From Acetobacter aceti NBRC 14818 (lineage in GTDB: Bacteria > Pseudomonadota > Alphaproteobacteria > Acetobacterales > Acetobacteraceae): 64,000 nt of DNA. The position numbers and the translations under genes are program-made. Below, in pieces: positions 8,095 through 16,988 of the stretch (the first letter of the stretch is position 1; each line of letters opens with the position of its first letter). The notes below the pieces were generated by a model that worked only from the letters and a program-made list of their open reading frames with translations, was not told where the DNA came from and did not search any database. The DNA is taken from NCBI RefSeq assembly GCF_000193495.2, contig NZ_AP023410.1, forward strand, positions 1,736,001-1,800,000, in the 5' to 3' direction.

Positions 8095-10023
8095 TCAGCG
8101 GGCCCGAAGGACTGTGCCGTAAGATGTCCTGCCAAGATCGTCGGCATACTTGCCTTCCATCCAGGCCCGCCGTCCTGACACCATCACCTCTCGCACCACG
8201 CCAACCGGACGGTTGACCATAGCCCGACAGCCGAGTTCAGACCGTTCCTGCAATTCACAGGTCTGTTCCGGGTCCCACACCCGGAGAGCTTCCGGATCAA
8301 CGACACAGAGATCAGCTTTGGCCCCAACACGGATAACTCCCACATCCAGTCCGAAAAACTCAGCCGGAACGGAAGTCAGACGCATGATGCTTTCGGCGAC
8401 ACGGGTTAACCCCTCTTCCTGCGAGATTTTCAGGGTACGCAGGTTACCATCGTAAAAGGCGATATTGGCAAGATGCGCTCCGCTGTCATTGAAACCCGGC
8501 AAGGTCATGGGATGGAACAGGAGATATCGAAGGATATCGGGGTCATTATTCGCAATGGCCGTCTCCCAGCGCAGGGCCGTATCCCATTCACGCAGCAGGA
8601 ACAACAGAAACTGGGCATCGTTTTTTGCAGAGCCCGGCACTTTCCGAAACAACGCTTCCTCGGCAGCGTTCTCTGCTCCGTAGCGCCCTCCGGAAGCCCG
8701 CCATAGTTTCAGGCGACGATAGGGTTCTTTCAAGGTCTTGCCACACCAGAGTGGCAGAGGACATTCCACGACATTCATGTCGGCCAGAGAACGGCTCAGA
8801 ACAATAGGATCAAGACGCAGCCACCGCTGTAGCCGGGCGAAGGAAAATCCTTTTCTGCCCTTCATCCACATCCGGCAAAAAGCCTTTTCCCACTGTGGAT
8901 CATTCAGAATCCGCAACCGTCCTTCCCGGTCATCCAGCTCCAGTTCATTCAGCGCCCTGAGTTCAGGCAGTTCGTCCGCGACCGGATTGATAGCGCCGTC
9001 ACTCCATATCCGGAACGGTCCTGACAGAGCCTGAAAATGAAAATGACCGCCAACAATTTTTGAATTGAGAATACGGGCCAGCATCAGACAAAGCCTGTAA
9101 GCCAACTGATTGGTGCGCAGATCAAGAGCCGCCAGAACGGATGCTTTCAGCGCACGTCCGTAAAGACGCCGGCTGGTCAGCAGGAATGTCCTGACTGCGT
9201 CAACAATATCATCTTTCGGCGGCGTGGCCTGCCATACTCTCCCAAAACGACGGACAACTGACAGCAGGCGCTTCAGTTCGGAAAATTCAGCATACTGAGT
9301 TGGGATTCTGTTTTTCTTGTGGGGGGCGTTGGCAAGAAAATGGAAGGGCAACGCATCGGTGGACAGGCCGACATATCCCTCCTGCATGGCCGTTTCCACC
9401 AGCTTTTCCATCTGCCGCAATTCTATAGCCGTTGGCTTGCGGGAAACCGAGCCTTTCAGCCCCATCACCTCAATCCGCACCATGGAATGTGGCAGCAGAG
9501 GTGCGACATTCACACCAAGCGGCATGGCCTTAAGATGGTCCAGATATGAGCTGGAGCTATCCCAGGTACAGTGTTCCGCCACCTTTTCCAGCACGGCACG
9601 GGGGATATTTTCCACCCGGGCGAAGCAGTCCACGATAGGATCCTCGCCATTGCGCCGCTGGTTGCCATAACTCACGCCGATCGAGCAGTTACCAATCACA
9701 ACCGTGGTCGTACCGTGCCGAACGACCTCCGGCAGGCCCGGCGTCAGTTCCACTTCCAGATCCAGATGAGTGTGAATATCCAGCATACCCGGCAACAGCC
9801 AGAGACCGTGGCAATTGATTTCCACAGCCTCTTCCGACACGGGAAGGGTTTTTCCGATAGCAGCGATTATACCATCCCGTATGAGGACATCGGACTGGAC
9901 AGGCGCACCCCCAAGCCCATCAAACAGGGTGGCGTTTCTATACACGGTCTCAGACAATCCGGCCTCCAGCTCATCGCTCCCCAAGACTGAAACCGGCTGA
10001 CTCCCATACGTCAATCCCTGCAT
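8095..10023 (-). CDS. N-acyl-D-amino-acid deacylase family amidohydrolase
   Basis: This 642-residue cytoplasmic protein is an Amidohydro_3/D-aminoacylase-type enzyme, predicted to hydrolyse N-acyl-D-amino acids or a related amide. Near residue 80 the metal-binding HxH occurs in GMLDIHTHLDLEVE after a typical small N-terminal beta domain (VLIRDGIIAAIG). VVIGNCSIGVS supplies the cysteine usually bridging the metals, and the late GFNDSGAHLAN motif contains the catalytic Asp. The C-terminus (GAKADLCVVDPEAL) is the closing beta domain. It is longer than the usual 480-560 residues, with an extra stretch around residues 330-430. No ribosome site is obvious before the ATG, so the exact start is uncertain. 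The substrate cannot be read from sequence. Confidence 0.82.
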   Translation of the reverse strand: MQGLTYGSQPVSVLGSDELEAGLSETVYRNATLFDGLGGAPVQSDVLIRDGIIAAIGKTLPVSEEAVEINCHGLWLLPGMLDIHTHLDLEVELTPGLPEVVRHGTTTVVIGNCSIGVSYGNQRRNGEDPIVDCFARVENIPRAVLEKVAEHCTWDSSSSYLDHLKAMPLGVNVAPLLPHSMVRIEVMGLKGSVSRKPTAIELRQMEKLVETAMQEGYVGLSTDALPFHFLANAPHKKNRIPTQYAEFSELKRLLSVVRRFGRVWQATPPKDDIVDAVRTFLLTSRRLYGRALKASVLAALDLRTNQLAYRLCLMLARILNSKIVGGHFHFQALSGPFRIWSDGAINPVADELPELRALNELELDDREGRLRILNDPQWEKAFCRMWMKGRKGFSFARLQRWLRLDPIVLSRSLADMNVVECPLPLWCGKTLKEPYRRLKLWRASGGRYGAENAAEEALFRKVPGSAKNDAQFLLFLLREWDTALRWETAIANNDPDILRYLLFHPMTLPGFNDSGAHLANIAFYDGNLRTLKISQEEGLTRVAESIMRLTSVPAEFFGLDVGVIRVGAKADLCVVDPEALRVWDPEQTCELQERSELGCRAMVNRPVGVVREVMVSGRRAWMEGKYADDLGRTSYGTVLRAR

Positions 10024-10196
10024 GTAGCAATACCATTCTACCGAACCAGGATGCTACATAAGGGCGATAATTCCGTTTTCTACACCGTTCCAACCCGAAA
10101 CCGGTTCATGGCAGCATCAATCCGTTCATACCTCGCACCATTTGCCAAGCTGCGCTAAACCCGTACAGGCCGATCCCACAACAGCCGGATGAACCC

Positions 10197-11087
10197 GTGA
10201 GTCTCACAGAAACAGCCCATGCGAAGATCAATCTCTACCTGCATGTCACGGGCAAACGGCCAGATGGCTACCACCTGCTCGACAGCCTTGTTGTGTTTGC
10301 GGGAGCTGCGGACCGCCTCACCCATGAAGCCTCTGAAGCACCGCTATCACTGGAACTGACCGGACCTTTTGGCCAAAAACTCGCATCGGAAGCCTCGGAC
10401 GACAATCTTGTTATACGGGCGGCCCGCCTGCTGACCCAAGGAATGGACACGCCGCTCACCGGTCGCCTCATCCTTGAGAAAAATCTGCCGGTTGCGTCCG
10501 GCATCGGCGGTGGATCAGCTGACGCGGCCGCCACACTCCGCCTTGTGGATCGTCTTCTGGCTCTCGGCACGCCGGAAGCGCGTCTTCTGGCGATCGCGGA
10601 GCAACTGGGGGCGGATGTGCCTGTCTGTCTGCTCCAGAAGCCAACCCTGATGCGCGGCATCGGCGAGCAGCTTGATCCCGCGCCCGCTCTCCCACCCTGC
10701 GGAATACTGCTTGTAAACTGTGGTGAGGCTGTTTCCACCCCTGCCATTTTCAAGGCACGCAACGCCGCCTTTTCCGAAGACGCCATTCTACCCGCTGCAT
10801 GGCCGACTGCCGCCGCCATGACGGACGATCTTCAGCGCCTCAGCAATGATCTTGAACCACCAGCCTGCACGCTCTGCCCTTCCATCAGCATTGTTCTGGA
10901 CGCCATCGGCGCTCTGCCGGGCTGCCTGCTCAACCGGATGAGCGGCTCCGGCGCAACCTGCTTCGGCCTGTTCGATACGGCTGAGGACGCAGAGGCAGCC
11001 GCAAGGCGGCTCAGACAGGAACAGCAGAATGACTGGTGGGTCTGGGCCGGGGCAGTTCTGCCTGCTTCCGATCAGTCGCCAGCCTGA
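10197..11087 (+). CDS. ispE: 4-diphosphocytidyl-2-C-methyl-D-erythritol kinase
   Basis: A 296-residue GHMP kinase that phosphorylates the 2-hydroxyl of CDP-methylerythritol with ATP in the MEP pathway of isoprenoid precursor synthesis. The N-terminal AKINLYLHVTGKRPDGYH is diagnostic of IspE, with the catalytic Lys and Asp contexts. The GHMP ATP loop is PVASGIGGGSADAAA near residue 100, and the C-terminal motif is MSGSGATCFGLF. The start is GTG; no in-frame ATG precedes it and the ribosome site is weak. It stands alone between the amidohydrolase and a small unknown gene. Confidence 0.95.
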   Translation: MSLTETAHAKINLYLHVTGKRPDGYHLLDSLVVFAGAADRLTHEASEAPLSLELTGPFGQKLASEASDDNLVIRAARLLTQGMDTPLTGRLILEKNLPVASGIGGGSADAAATLRLVDRLLALGTPEARLLAIAEQLGADVPVCLLQKPTLMRGIGEQLDPAPALPPCGILLVNCGEAVSTPAIFKARNAAFSEDAILPAAWPTAAAMTDDLQRLSNDLEPPACTLCPSISIVLDAIGALPGCLLNRMSGSGATCFGLFDTAEDAEAAARRLRQEQQNDWWVWAGAVLPASDQSPA

Positions 11088-11189
11088 AAGAGCATTTCTC
11101 TCAGGAAGCGAATGGCTTTATAATGCAGGAGAGACACCTGAAATATCGGTTTCAGGTTGCCTCGATCAGCAGGAAAGCCTGACGGAAGA

Positions 11190-11627
11190 ATGAGCAAGAA
11201 ACCGACTCTCCCGGACACATCGGCTCCTGCGGAACGCGTCAGGGATCCTCATGTTCATATCTCGGCGTCCGAGGACTTCAAACAGGCGACCCTGACCATC
11301 ACGTCAGGACGCAAGAAGATCGTGCTGGACCTGAATGCGGCTCAGGTTGCCGATCTGATCACAGGACTGGGCGCTGTGCATCAGGCCATGATCGGCACGG
11401 ATATTCCCCCCATCGAAGGCGTTTCCTTCACACCTGTCCGTCGCACCAACTGGGCGCTCCAGCTTGATCCGGAGTCACAGGGCTCCATTCTCGCCTTCCA
11501 GCACCCTGCCTACGGCCCTATCGGCCTTGCCATGACCCCCACCGATGCGGCCAAGGTTGCGAAAGGGCTATCCTTACATCAGCAGCTCAATGCCGCGACA
11601 CTGAAAGCATCCGGACCGGCCAACTGA
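11190..11627 (+). CDS. Small conserved-looking protein of unknown function
   Basis: A 145-residue soluble protein from the ATG at 11190, preceded by AGGAAAG. Codon use matches the neighbours and the frame has alternating beta-like segments (ATLTITSGRKKIVLDLNAAQVADLI), so it looks real. No domain is recognised. It follows ispE by about 100 bases in the same direction and is closed by the strong hairpin at 11661. An in-frame TTG at 11157 is a less likely start. Confidence 0.65.
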   Translation: MSKKPTLPDTSAPAERVRDPHVHISASEDFKQATLTITSGRKKIVLDLNAAQVADLITGLGAVHQAMIGTDIPPIEGVSFTPVRRTNWALQLDPESQGSILAFQHPAYGPIGLAMTPTDAAKVAKGLSLHQQLNAATLKASGPAN

Positions 11628-11660
11628 CGGGTCATCTCCTCCTTTTGTTCTGAAACATAG

Positions 11661-11695
11661 ACCTTCACAAAGGGACAGAGTCCCTTTGTGAAGGT
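11661..11695 (+). terminator. Strong hairpin, copy of a dispersed intergenic repeat
   Basis: Perfect 16-bp arms (ACCTTCACAAAGGGAC and its complement) enclose a 3-base AGA loop. It sits between convergent genes (ends at 11627 and 11792) and can serve both strands. The AAAGGGAC-ACA/AGA-GTCCCTTT core recurs at 19265. Confidence 0.7.
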
Positions 11696-11753
11696 CGGGC
11701 CAAAACCCTGCAAAACACCGCCCCCAAAAGCGCCTTTTGAGAGACGACTGATT

Positions 11754-11777
11754 TGAAGCTTTTTGCAAAAAGCTTCA
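11754..11777. repeat. 24-bp perfect palindrome next to the glycosyltransferase stop
   Basis: The sequence reads TGAAGCTTTTTG on both strands from a central axis between 11765 and 11766. It lies 14 bases past the minus-strand stop at 11792 and has internal T and A runs, so it may be a bidirectional terminator or a protein-binding site. Confidence 0.6.
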
Positions 11778-11791
11778 TCAAAAACGTCTGC

Positions 11792-13804
11792 TTACAGGCT
11801 CTCGCTCTTCATCCCTTTTTCAACAAAAGCGGCTGACAGGGCCTGCGCCATTTCGGCCTCCACCGACTTTTCCAAAAAAGATGTTCTGAGCAGTTTCCGC
11901 CCCAGAGCAGACTGCTGTTTCAGCGCCTCTTCATCGGCCCATAAGGCCGCAACACCGGCAACAAACGCCGCTGTTTCCGCGGGCACCACACAGGAACGCT
12001 GACCAGCCAGAAGCGGCAGACCTTCTGCTGCCATCGGCGTCATCAGGACCGGCACGCCATGCGACCAGCTTTCCAGAATCTTGCCCTTGATGCCTGCACC
12101 AAAACGTAAAGGCGCTACCATCAGGCGCGCCTGCGCAAAAACAGTGCCGATCTCTGGCGCATAGCCCGCAAATGTCAGACCATCACAGGCGAAAGATAGG
12201 GTTTCGGCCGTCATGCCCGAGCCGAAAACGGTGATCTCCAGCGCCGGATTCAGGCGTCGCAGGGCGGGCACAATCTCCGTCGCCAGCCAGCGTACGGCGT
12301 CCCGATTAGGAGCATGCCCGAAGTGGCCGAGAAAAACGATCCTGTCCCGCTTCGCCGGTCGATACACGGTCTTTCCGACAGGAACCGCCCAGCGCACGGT
12401 GACGGCGGCGCAAGACGGCACGCCTTCCCTGATCCGCGCCGTCTCCTCATCTGAATGGGTGATCACCACATTGGAGCGCCAGGTGACCATGCGTTCCCGC
12501 GCTTCGCTCTGAGCAGCAAGAATGGTCAACTCGGGCCGCTGTTCGACCTGCGCCTGCCGCCGCAGACGGAGACTGTCGATGTCCGCCACAGACCAGATGA
12601 TCCGCGCCATCGGGCAGAGACGCCGCGCCATCGGGCAGAGACGCCGCGCCATCGGGCAGAGACGCCGCGCCAGCTCCAGATAGGCCGACGCATTGCCGAG
12701 CCGATGCAGATAGATCAGATCAAACGCCTCGCCCGCCTGCCGGAGAATGGCCTCGACTGACTCCCATAGAGGCGGTCTGAGGACTGTAATCCCCTGCTCT
12801 GCCAGCGAAGCGAGAACATCTTCACGACAGCCGGAAATAAGACTTGGCGTGAAAAACACTTTCAGACCCGCCGCCTGCAGGGCTTTCATGTGCGACAGCA
12901 GCGCGACCGATGCCGCATCGCGCCGCACATCAGGGATCTGGTCGTCAATCACCAGCACCTGACGCTGCACCGTGACGGCACGATTACCCTCCTGACGACG
13001 CAGGCGACGGATTTCACGTCGGGACGCCAGCCCCAGCGTGCCTTCCGCATCCTTTTTCCTGAGAGTCTCCAGACAGGACGCCAGAAAGTCGGCAGCCGTG
13101 CGGATCTTCTCCACATCGCGCAACCCGCCAATCTCGCGACTGGCAAGGTTCATCATGGCCTGATCGAAAAAACCCTCCGCCGCTGGCAGGACTTTTGCGC
13201 CTTCCGGAAAAGGTGCGCCTGTATCAGGGCGGATTTCGACAGTATGCGCCGTGAGCGGGTCCGGCGGAGACGTAAACAGAAACTCGAAACCGTATCGCCC
13301 GCTTCCCAGACCCAGATCACGAAGATCACGACGGAAACTGTTGGCTTTCAGAAAGGCGACTTCCTGACCGTCGAGCAGAATAGCCACCCCAACCGCACGC
13401 TCTGGCCGGTCTTCATCGCGTATCCATCCGGCGATACGCTCGTGATCGAAAATGTCGATCGCACCCCGCACCCCAAGCGCGGTCTGCTCGTCTGTCGGTG
13501 CGGGCACGAAAACAGGGGAGCCGTTGATCTGTTCCCCGTTGGGCAACCTCACTTCGAGTCGTGAAAAATCGTTTTCCGGTAGCGGCGGCAACCAGACATG
13601 GCGAAAGGCGCAGTAACCGTCGCTATGGCCGGGCTCCACAAGATCTTCGCGCCAGCTTTCAGCGGCCAGTTCCGCCACCTGCACGCCGTCACGGAAAACG
13701 GTGAGCGGGACGGGCGTAAACGGATCCGTCTCATTCCTCGCCCATCCCTCGCTCACATACCGGTCCGCGCGATCGAGGAAGGCGCGATAGAGCGGACCGG
13801 TCAT
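11792..13804 (-). CDS. GT4-type glycosyltransferase with two N-terminal beta modules
   Basis: A 670-residue protein without signal peptide. Residues 1-100 and about 110-205 are two copies of a small module marked by GWA/GWI, a PV core, a DG turn and an aromatic F/GF strand (EGWARNETDPFTPVPL; AGWIRDEDRP then ILLDGQEVAF). From about 285 it is a GT-B glycosyltransferase: VLVIDDQIPDVRRDAAS starts the domain, and GAGIKGKILESWSHGVPVL is the GT4 nucleotide-sugar site. Around residues 380-400 the heptapeptide ARRLCPM is repeated three times. The ATG overlaps the stop codon of the upstream Hint gene (ATGA), so the two are translationally coupled. I infer that it glycosylates the Hint protein or a surface glycan; donor and acceptor are unknown. 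Confidence 0.82.
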   Translation of the reverse strand: MTGPLYRAFLDRADRYVSEGWARNETDPFTPVPLTVFRDGVQVAELAAESWREDLVEPGHSDGYCAFRHVWLPPLPENDFSRLEVRLPNGEQINGSPVFVPAPTDEQTALGVRGAIDIFDHERIAGWIRDEDRPERAVGVAILLDGQEVAFLKANSFRRDLRDLGLGSGRYGFEFLFTSPPDPLTAHTVEIRPDTGAPFPEGAKVLPAAEGFFDQAMMNLASREIGGLRDVEKIRTAADFLASCLETLRKKDAEGTLGLASRREIRRLRRQEGNRAVTVQRQVLVIDDQIPDVRRDAASVALLSHMKALQAAGLKVFFTPSLISGCREDVLASLAEQGITVLRPPLWESVEAILRQAGEAFDLIYLHRLGNASAYLELARRLCPMARRLCPMARRLCPMARIIWSVADIDSLRLRRQAQVEQRPELTILAAQSEARERMVTWRSNVVITHSDEETARIREGVPSCAAVTVRWAVPVGKTVYRPAKRDRIVFLGHFGHAPNRDAVRWLATEIVPALRRLNPALEITVFGSGMTAETLSFACDGLTFAGYAPEIGTVFAQARLMVAPLRFGAGIKGKILESWSHGVPVLMTPMAAEGLPLLAGQRSCVVPAETAAFVAGVAALWADEEALKQQSALGRKLLRTSFLEKSVEAEMAQALSAAFVEKGMKSESL
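12604..12666. repeat. Three perfect tandem copies of a 21-bp unit inside the glycosyltransferase gene
   Basis: Copies at 12604-12624, 12625-12645 and 12646-12666 are identical, with a 6-base partial fourth copy after them. The unit is a multiple of three and encodes ARRLCPM on the minus strand, so copy-number change would keep the frame. Confidence 0.95.
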
Positions 13805-15732
13805 GCGGGGCTGGCTCGGGCTGCTGCTTTTACGGACGACATGGCCCACAGCGAGAATGTGCCACTGGCGGTCGTGACGCCACGCGGCAGACCGAACGTG
13901 AAGCCATAGGCCGCAGCGCCGTTGCCCACCACGCCGCTCGGACCATCGGCCAGCGTCATGCCAATCACACGTCCGTCCAGCAGCACTTCCAGCGCCACAG
14001 GCTCGGACGGCGTCAGCAGATCGACAGCCCAGCCGGTCAGCTGACGCTCCCTGTCGGACGCCAGCAGGCCCATCCGCACAGTGCTGCCGGTATGGGCCGA
14101 CAGGCGGTCGCGGATATGCTCCAGAACCGTGCCGTCTTCCAGACGCGGCGCGCAATAGACCGCCTCGACCGTCTCGGCCTCCGGATACAGTTCCGCAAAC
14201 GTGCCTGCGTTGTGGAACATGCCGCGTGAGCCGTCATCGACGAAGCTCTCGGACGGAGCACCCTCGGCCAGCAGCAGATCGTGGCTTTCAAGCTCGATGT
14301 GGATGTAGTCCACACGCTCGCCGATGCTGTCGAAATGGATGGAGCCGCCGTTCACGAGACAGTGCGCCGGGATCAGGTAGCCCTCCACGAACATGGCGTG
14401 CAGTGGCGAGACCGTCAGCGCCCGTGTCGGCAGGCTGTTGCCCAGAGATCCTGCCTCGAAGGTCACGGGGATCAGGTCCGGATTGCCGCGGGCGAACACG
14501 CCGTCATAGGCGCGGCGGCCGATCCAGCGGATGGGACGCAGCGCGCCGGACGCCGTGCGGACCAGATCACCGATTGCCAGCGCCTCGACCGGAGTTTCAC
14601 CCTGTGCCGTGGCGATCAGCGTGCCGGGGCAGTAGCACGGCGCGGGCGTGCCGTAGTCGATCAGCGTGCTGCCGTCAGTGTCGGTCGTAACCAGAAGTTT
14701 CGTGGGGTCATAGACGCCGTCGAACAGGATGGTCTCGCTGACTCCGCCCTGCGTGATGGTCAGCCTGTTGTCACCGCTGAACGTGTAGTCCGGCGTGCCG
14801 GTGCCCGTCAGGTCGGTGATGTCGATCGTGCCGCCATTGAACACGAGACGGTCCGTGAACAGCGTGTCTTTCGATACGTCCAGCCTGCCGCCGTTCTCAA
14901 GCGTGATGTCCGTCAGCGTCGCGCCGCGGCCAGCACTCAGGACACCGCCGGAGCCAATATCAGCGTCACTCACCGTTCCGCCAGAGGAAACGTTGATCCA
15001 AGCACCGTCGTTGACTTTCACATCAACAACAGCGGCTCCGTTAAAAACCTCCACCAGTGCATCACGATTGACAGTCGTATTGTAGGCAACTGCTCCCGCA
15101 CCAGAGAGCTGCTGGAAAGACAGACCATCCAGCGTCGTGTCACGCGCCACACCACCCGGCTCAACGAGCTGCAAGCCACCGCTGACCGTTGCGCCAATAG
15201 CAACGCCTCCGCTGGAAATATTCTGCTCCGCCATGTAGCCCACCAGAGTGTTTCGGGCGAGGCCACCAGAGTCAATTACCTGCTCGGCGGGTGCCACCAC
15301 CAGCTCGGTGGGTGCTCCAGGAAGATACTGCGTTGTAAAGCTTGCTCCGTAGGCCTCGCCTCCGGCGTAAACATCCTGCTCAACAGAGCACGTAAAGTAA
15401 TTGCTGTCACCAGCCGCACTGATGTAACCGGAAAATATGCCGTCTGTGCTCAGGCCGTAAACATTCTCCTGCGAACTCTGAAAAAGTGTGGGGGAAGCCC
15501 CACCCCACCCCGTCACGTCCACAGCCGATGTAAAATAGGAGGCTCCGCCAGCTTCCACGGTCACCACATCACCCGGCCTGAGCATAGCCGATGTCAGCGT
15601 TCCACCGCTGCTGACCACTGTCTCGACAGCGGTTCCTGTGCCGCCGTCCGAATAGACGACCGGCCCACTCGTCACATCCCCGGAACTTGTGGTTGTGCCA
15701 GAAACATAACCGCCATTTGTTACGAGCGACAT
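13801..15732 (-). CDS. AIDA-like repeat protein with a Hint_2 autoprocessing domain
   Basis: A 643-residue protein. Residues 1-300 are short Gly/Ser/Thr-rich repeats of the AIDA type (VETVVSSGGTLTSAM; VIDSGGLARNT; INVSSGGTVSDA) that should fold as a beta helix, as in adhesins. Residues 366-510 are a Hint_2 domain: block A starts at Cys366 (CYCPGTLIATAQGETPVE) and block B has LTVSPLHAMF with His445. Hint domains cleave or rearrange the peptide bond before the Cys. The last 90 residues (LTGWAVDLLTPSEPVAL, LLDGRV, YGFTFGL) match the modules at the start of the coupled glycosyltransferase. No Sec signal is present; such proteins may use type I secretion. The ATG at 15732 is chosen for GAGGA eight bases upstream. 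Confidence 0.85.
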   Translation of the reverse strand: MSLVTNGGYVSGTTTSSGDVTSGPVVYSDGGTGTAVETVVSSGGTLTSAMLRPGDVVTVEAGGASYFTSAVDVTGWGGASPTLFQSSQENVYGLSTDGIFSGYISAAGDSNYFTCSVEQDVYAGGEAYGASFTTQYLPGAPTELVVAPAEQVIDSGGLARNTLVGYMAEQNISSGGVAIGATVSGGLQLVEPGGVARDTTLDGLSFQQLSGAGAVAYNTTVNRDALVEVFNGAAVVDVKVNDGAWINVSSGGTVSDADIGSGGVLSAGRGATLTDITLENGGRLDVSKDTLFTDRLVFNGGTIDITDLTGTGTPDYTFSGDNRLTITQGGVSETILFDGVYDPTKLLVTTDTDGSTLIDYGTPAPCYCPGTLIATAQGETPVEALAIGDLVRTASGALRPIRWIGRRAYDGVFARGNPDLIPVTFEAGSLGNSLPTRALTVSPLHAMFVEGYLIPAHCLVNGGSIHFDSIGERVDYIHIELESHDLLLAEGAPSESFVDDGSRGMFHNAGTFAELYPEAETVEAVYCAPRLEDGTVLEHIRDRLSAHTGSTVRMGLLASDRERQLTGWAVDLLTPSEPVALEVLLDGRVIGMTLADGPSGVVGNGAAAYGFTFGLPRGVTTASGTFSLWAMSSVKAAARASPA

Positions 15733-15872
15733 CAGGACATTCCTCAAATCTGTCTGATGCGCCCACAGCCGAACTGTTAACAAAAGGACATGGACGCTAA
15801 TATTTAGTTACATATTAACACAAAGGCGTCCCATCAAAAATAAATAAGGAATATACCTGTTTGTGGCCGTGA

Positions 15873-16988
15873 TTACTGCCTGTGCGGCAGTTTCCGCACA
15901 ACGCCCGCCACGCCAGCCGCGAGCGAGCGATAGGCCTTCGCGGCCTCGCTCTGCGGCGCTCTCACCACAATAGGCGCTCCCTCGTCGGCACTGAGGCGGA
16001 TGTCGGCCAGCAGTGGAATCTCGCCGAGGAACGGCACATCGAGCCGTCGTGCCTCGTCCCGTGCGCCGCCGTGACCGAACAGTTCCGTGCGATGATTGCA
16101 GTTCGGGCAGCAGAAATAGGACATGTTCTCCACAAGCCCGAGAACCGGCACGCGGGTCTTTTCGAACATCGCCACGCCACGCCGCGCATCCAGCAGGGCA
16201 ATGTCCTGTGGTGTCGAGACGATGATCGCGCCGCTCAGGACGGCCTTCTGCGCCAGAGTGAGCTGCGCATCCCCCGTTCCGGGCGGCATGTCGATCACCA
16301 GAACGTCCAGTTCGCCCCACGCGACATCGCCGAGCAGCTGACCGATCGCGCCCATCACCATCGGGCCACGCCAGACCATCGCCTGCGTCTCATCCACCAG
16401 CATACCGATGGACATGGCTTTCAGCCCCCATGCCTCAACCGGGATCAGCTTGCCGTCACGGACTTCGGGCCTGCCGCTGATGCCAAGCATACGTGGGAGC
16501 GAAGGACCGTGGACATCGGCGTCCATTAGTCCGACCGACAATCCTTCCAGCGCCAGTCCGGCCGCCAGATTGACGGCGGTGGTCGATTTGCCGACGCCGC
16601 CCTTGCCGGACGAGACGGCGATCACGGTGCGGACCTGTGGCAGAAGCGGTTCGGACGCGTCCTTGTTCCCGACGCCACCCAGAGGCCGGTGACCGCCTCC
16701 GGCTTTCGGCTCCGGTCGCGGTGCTGTTGGGCGATGCGCCGTCAGCAGCACGCTGGCGCGCCATTCCGGGAAGGCCCTGTCCAACGCCTGTTCGGCAGCA
16801 GAGGCGCTTTTTTCGAGGCGCGCCGCCAGAGCCGGCGCTACGGCCAGTGTCAGACGGATACGTCCGGCCGCGATCTGACAGGCTTCAATCTGTCCGATAT
16901 CCAGCAGCGACCGACCACTGGTCGGTTCGACGACGCCCCTGATGACTGTCTCGATTTCCTCACGCGAGGGAACGTGCTGCTCGGTCAT
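15873..16988 (-). CDS. apbC: Mrp/NBP35-family iron-sulfur cluster carrier ATPase
   Basis: A 371-residue cytoplasmic P-loop ATPase that carries and transfers Fe-S clusters to apo-proteins. The N-terminal 90 residues are a MIP18/FeS_assembly_P domain. A Pro/Gly-rich linker leads to the deviant Walker A AVSSGKGGVGKSTTAVN. LMDADVHGPSLPRMLG and VLVIDMPPGTGDAQLTLAQ are family hallmarks, and the cluster-binding CxxC is YFCCPNC. Start at 16988, with GAGG seven bases upstream; a much longer frame upstream has no family similarity. The gene is divergent from opgC. Confidence 0.94.
   Translation of the reverse strand: MTEQHVPSREEIETVIRGVVEPTSGRSLLDIGQIEACQIAAGRIRLTLAVAPALAARLEKSASAAEQALDRAFPEWRASVLLTAHRPTAPRPEPKAGGGHRPLGGVGNKDASEPLLPQVRTVIAVSSGKGGVGKSTTAVNLAAGLALEGLSVGLMDADVHGPSLPRMLGISGRPEVRDGKLIPVEAWGLKAMSIGMLVDETQAMVWRGPMVMGAIGQLLGDVAWGELDVLVIDMPPGTGDAQLTLAQKAVLSGAIIVSTPQDIALLDARRGVAMFEKTRVPVLGLVENMSYFCCPNCNHRTELFGHGGARDEARRLDVPFLGEIPLLADIRLSADEGAPIVVRAPQSEAAKAYRSLAAGVAGVVRKLPHRQ

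Noticed and set aside
13805-14155. 117-residue upstream extension of the GT4 glycosyltransferase
   Set aside because: The extension is a shadow of the overlapping Hint gene (Arg/Gly/Ala-rich); the ATGA overlap at 13801-13804 gives a natural start.
14281-15780. 499-codon plus-strand frame opposite the Hint gene
   Set aside because: It is the antisense of a GC-rich repeat gene; the translation is His/Arg/Gln-rich with no family pattern, and the Hint gene on the other strand has clear domains.
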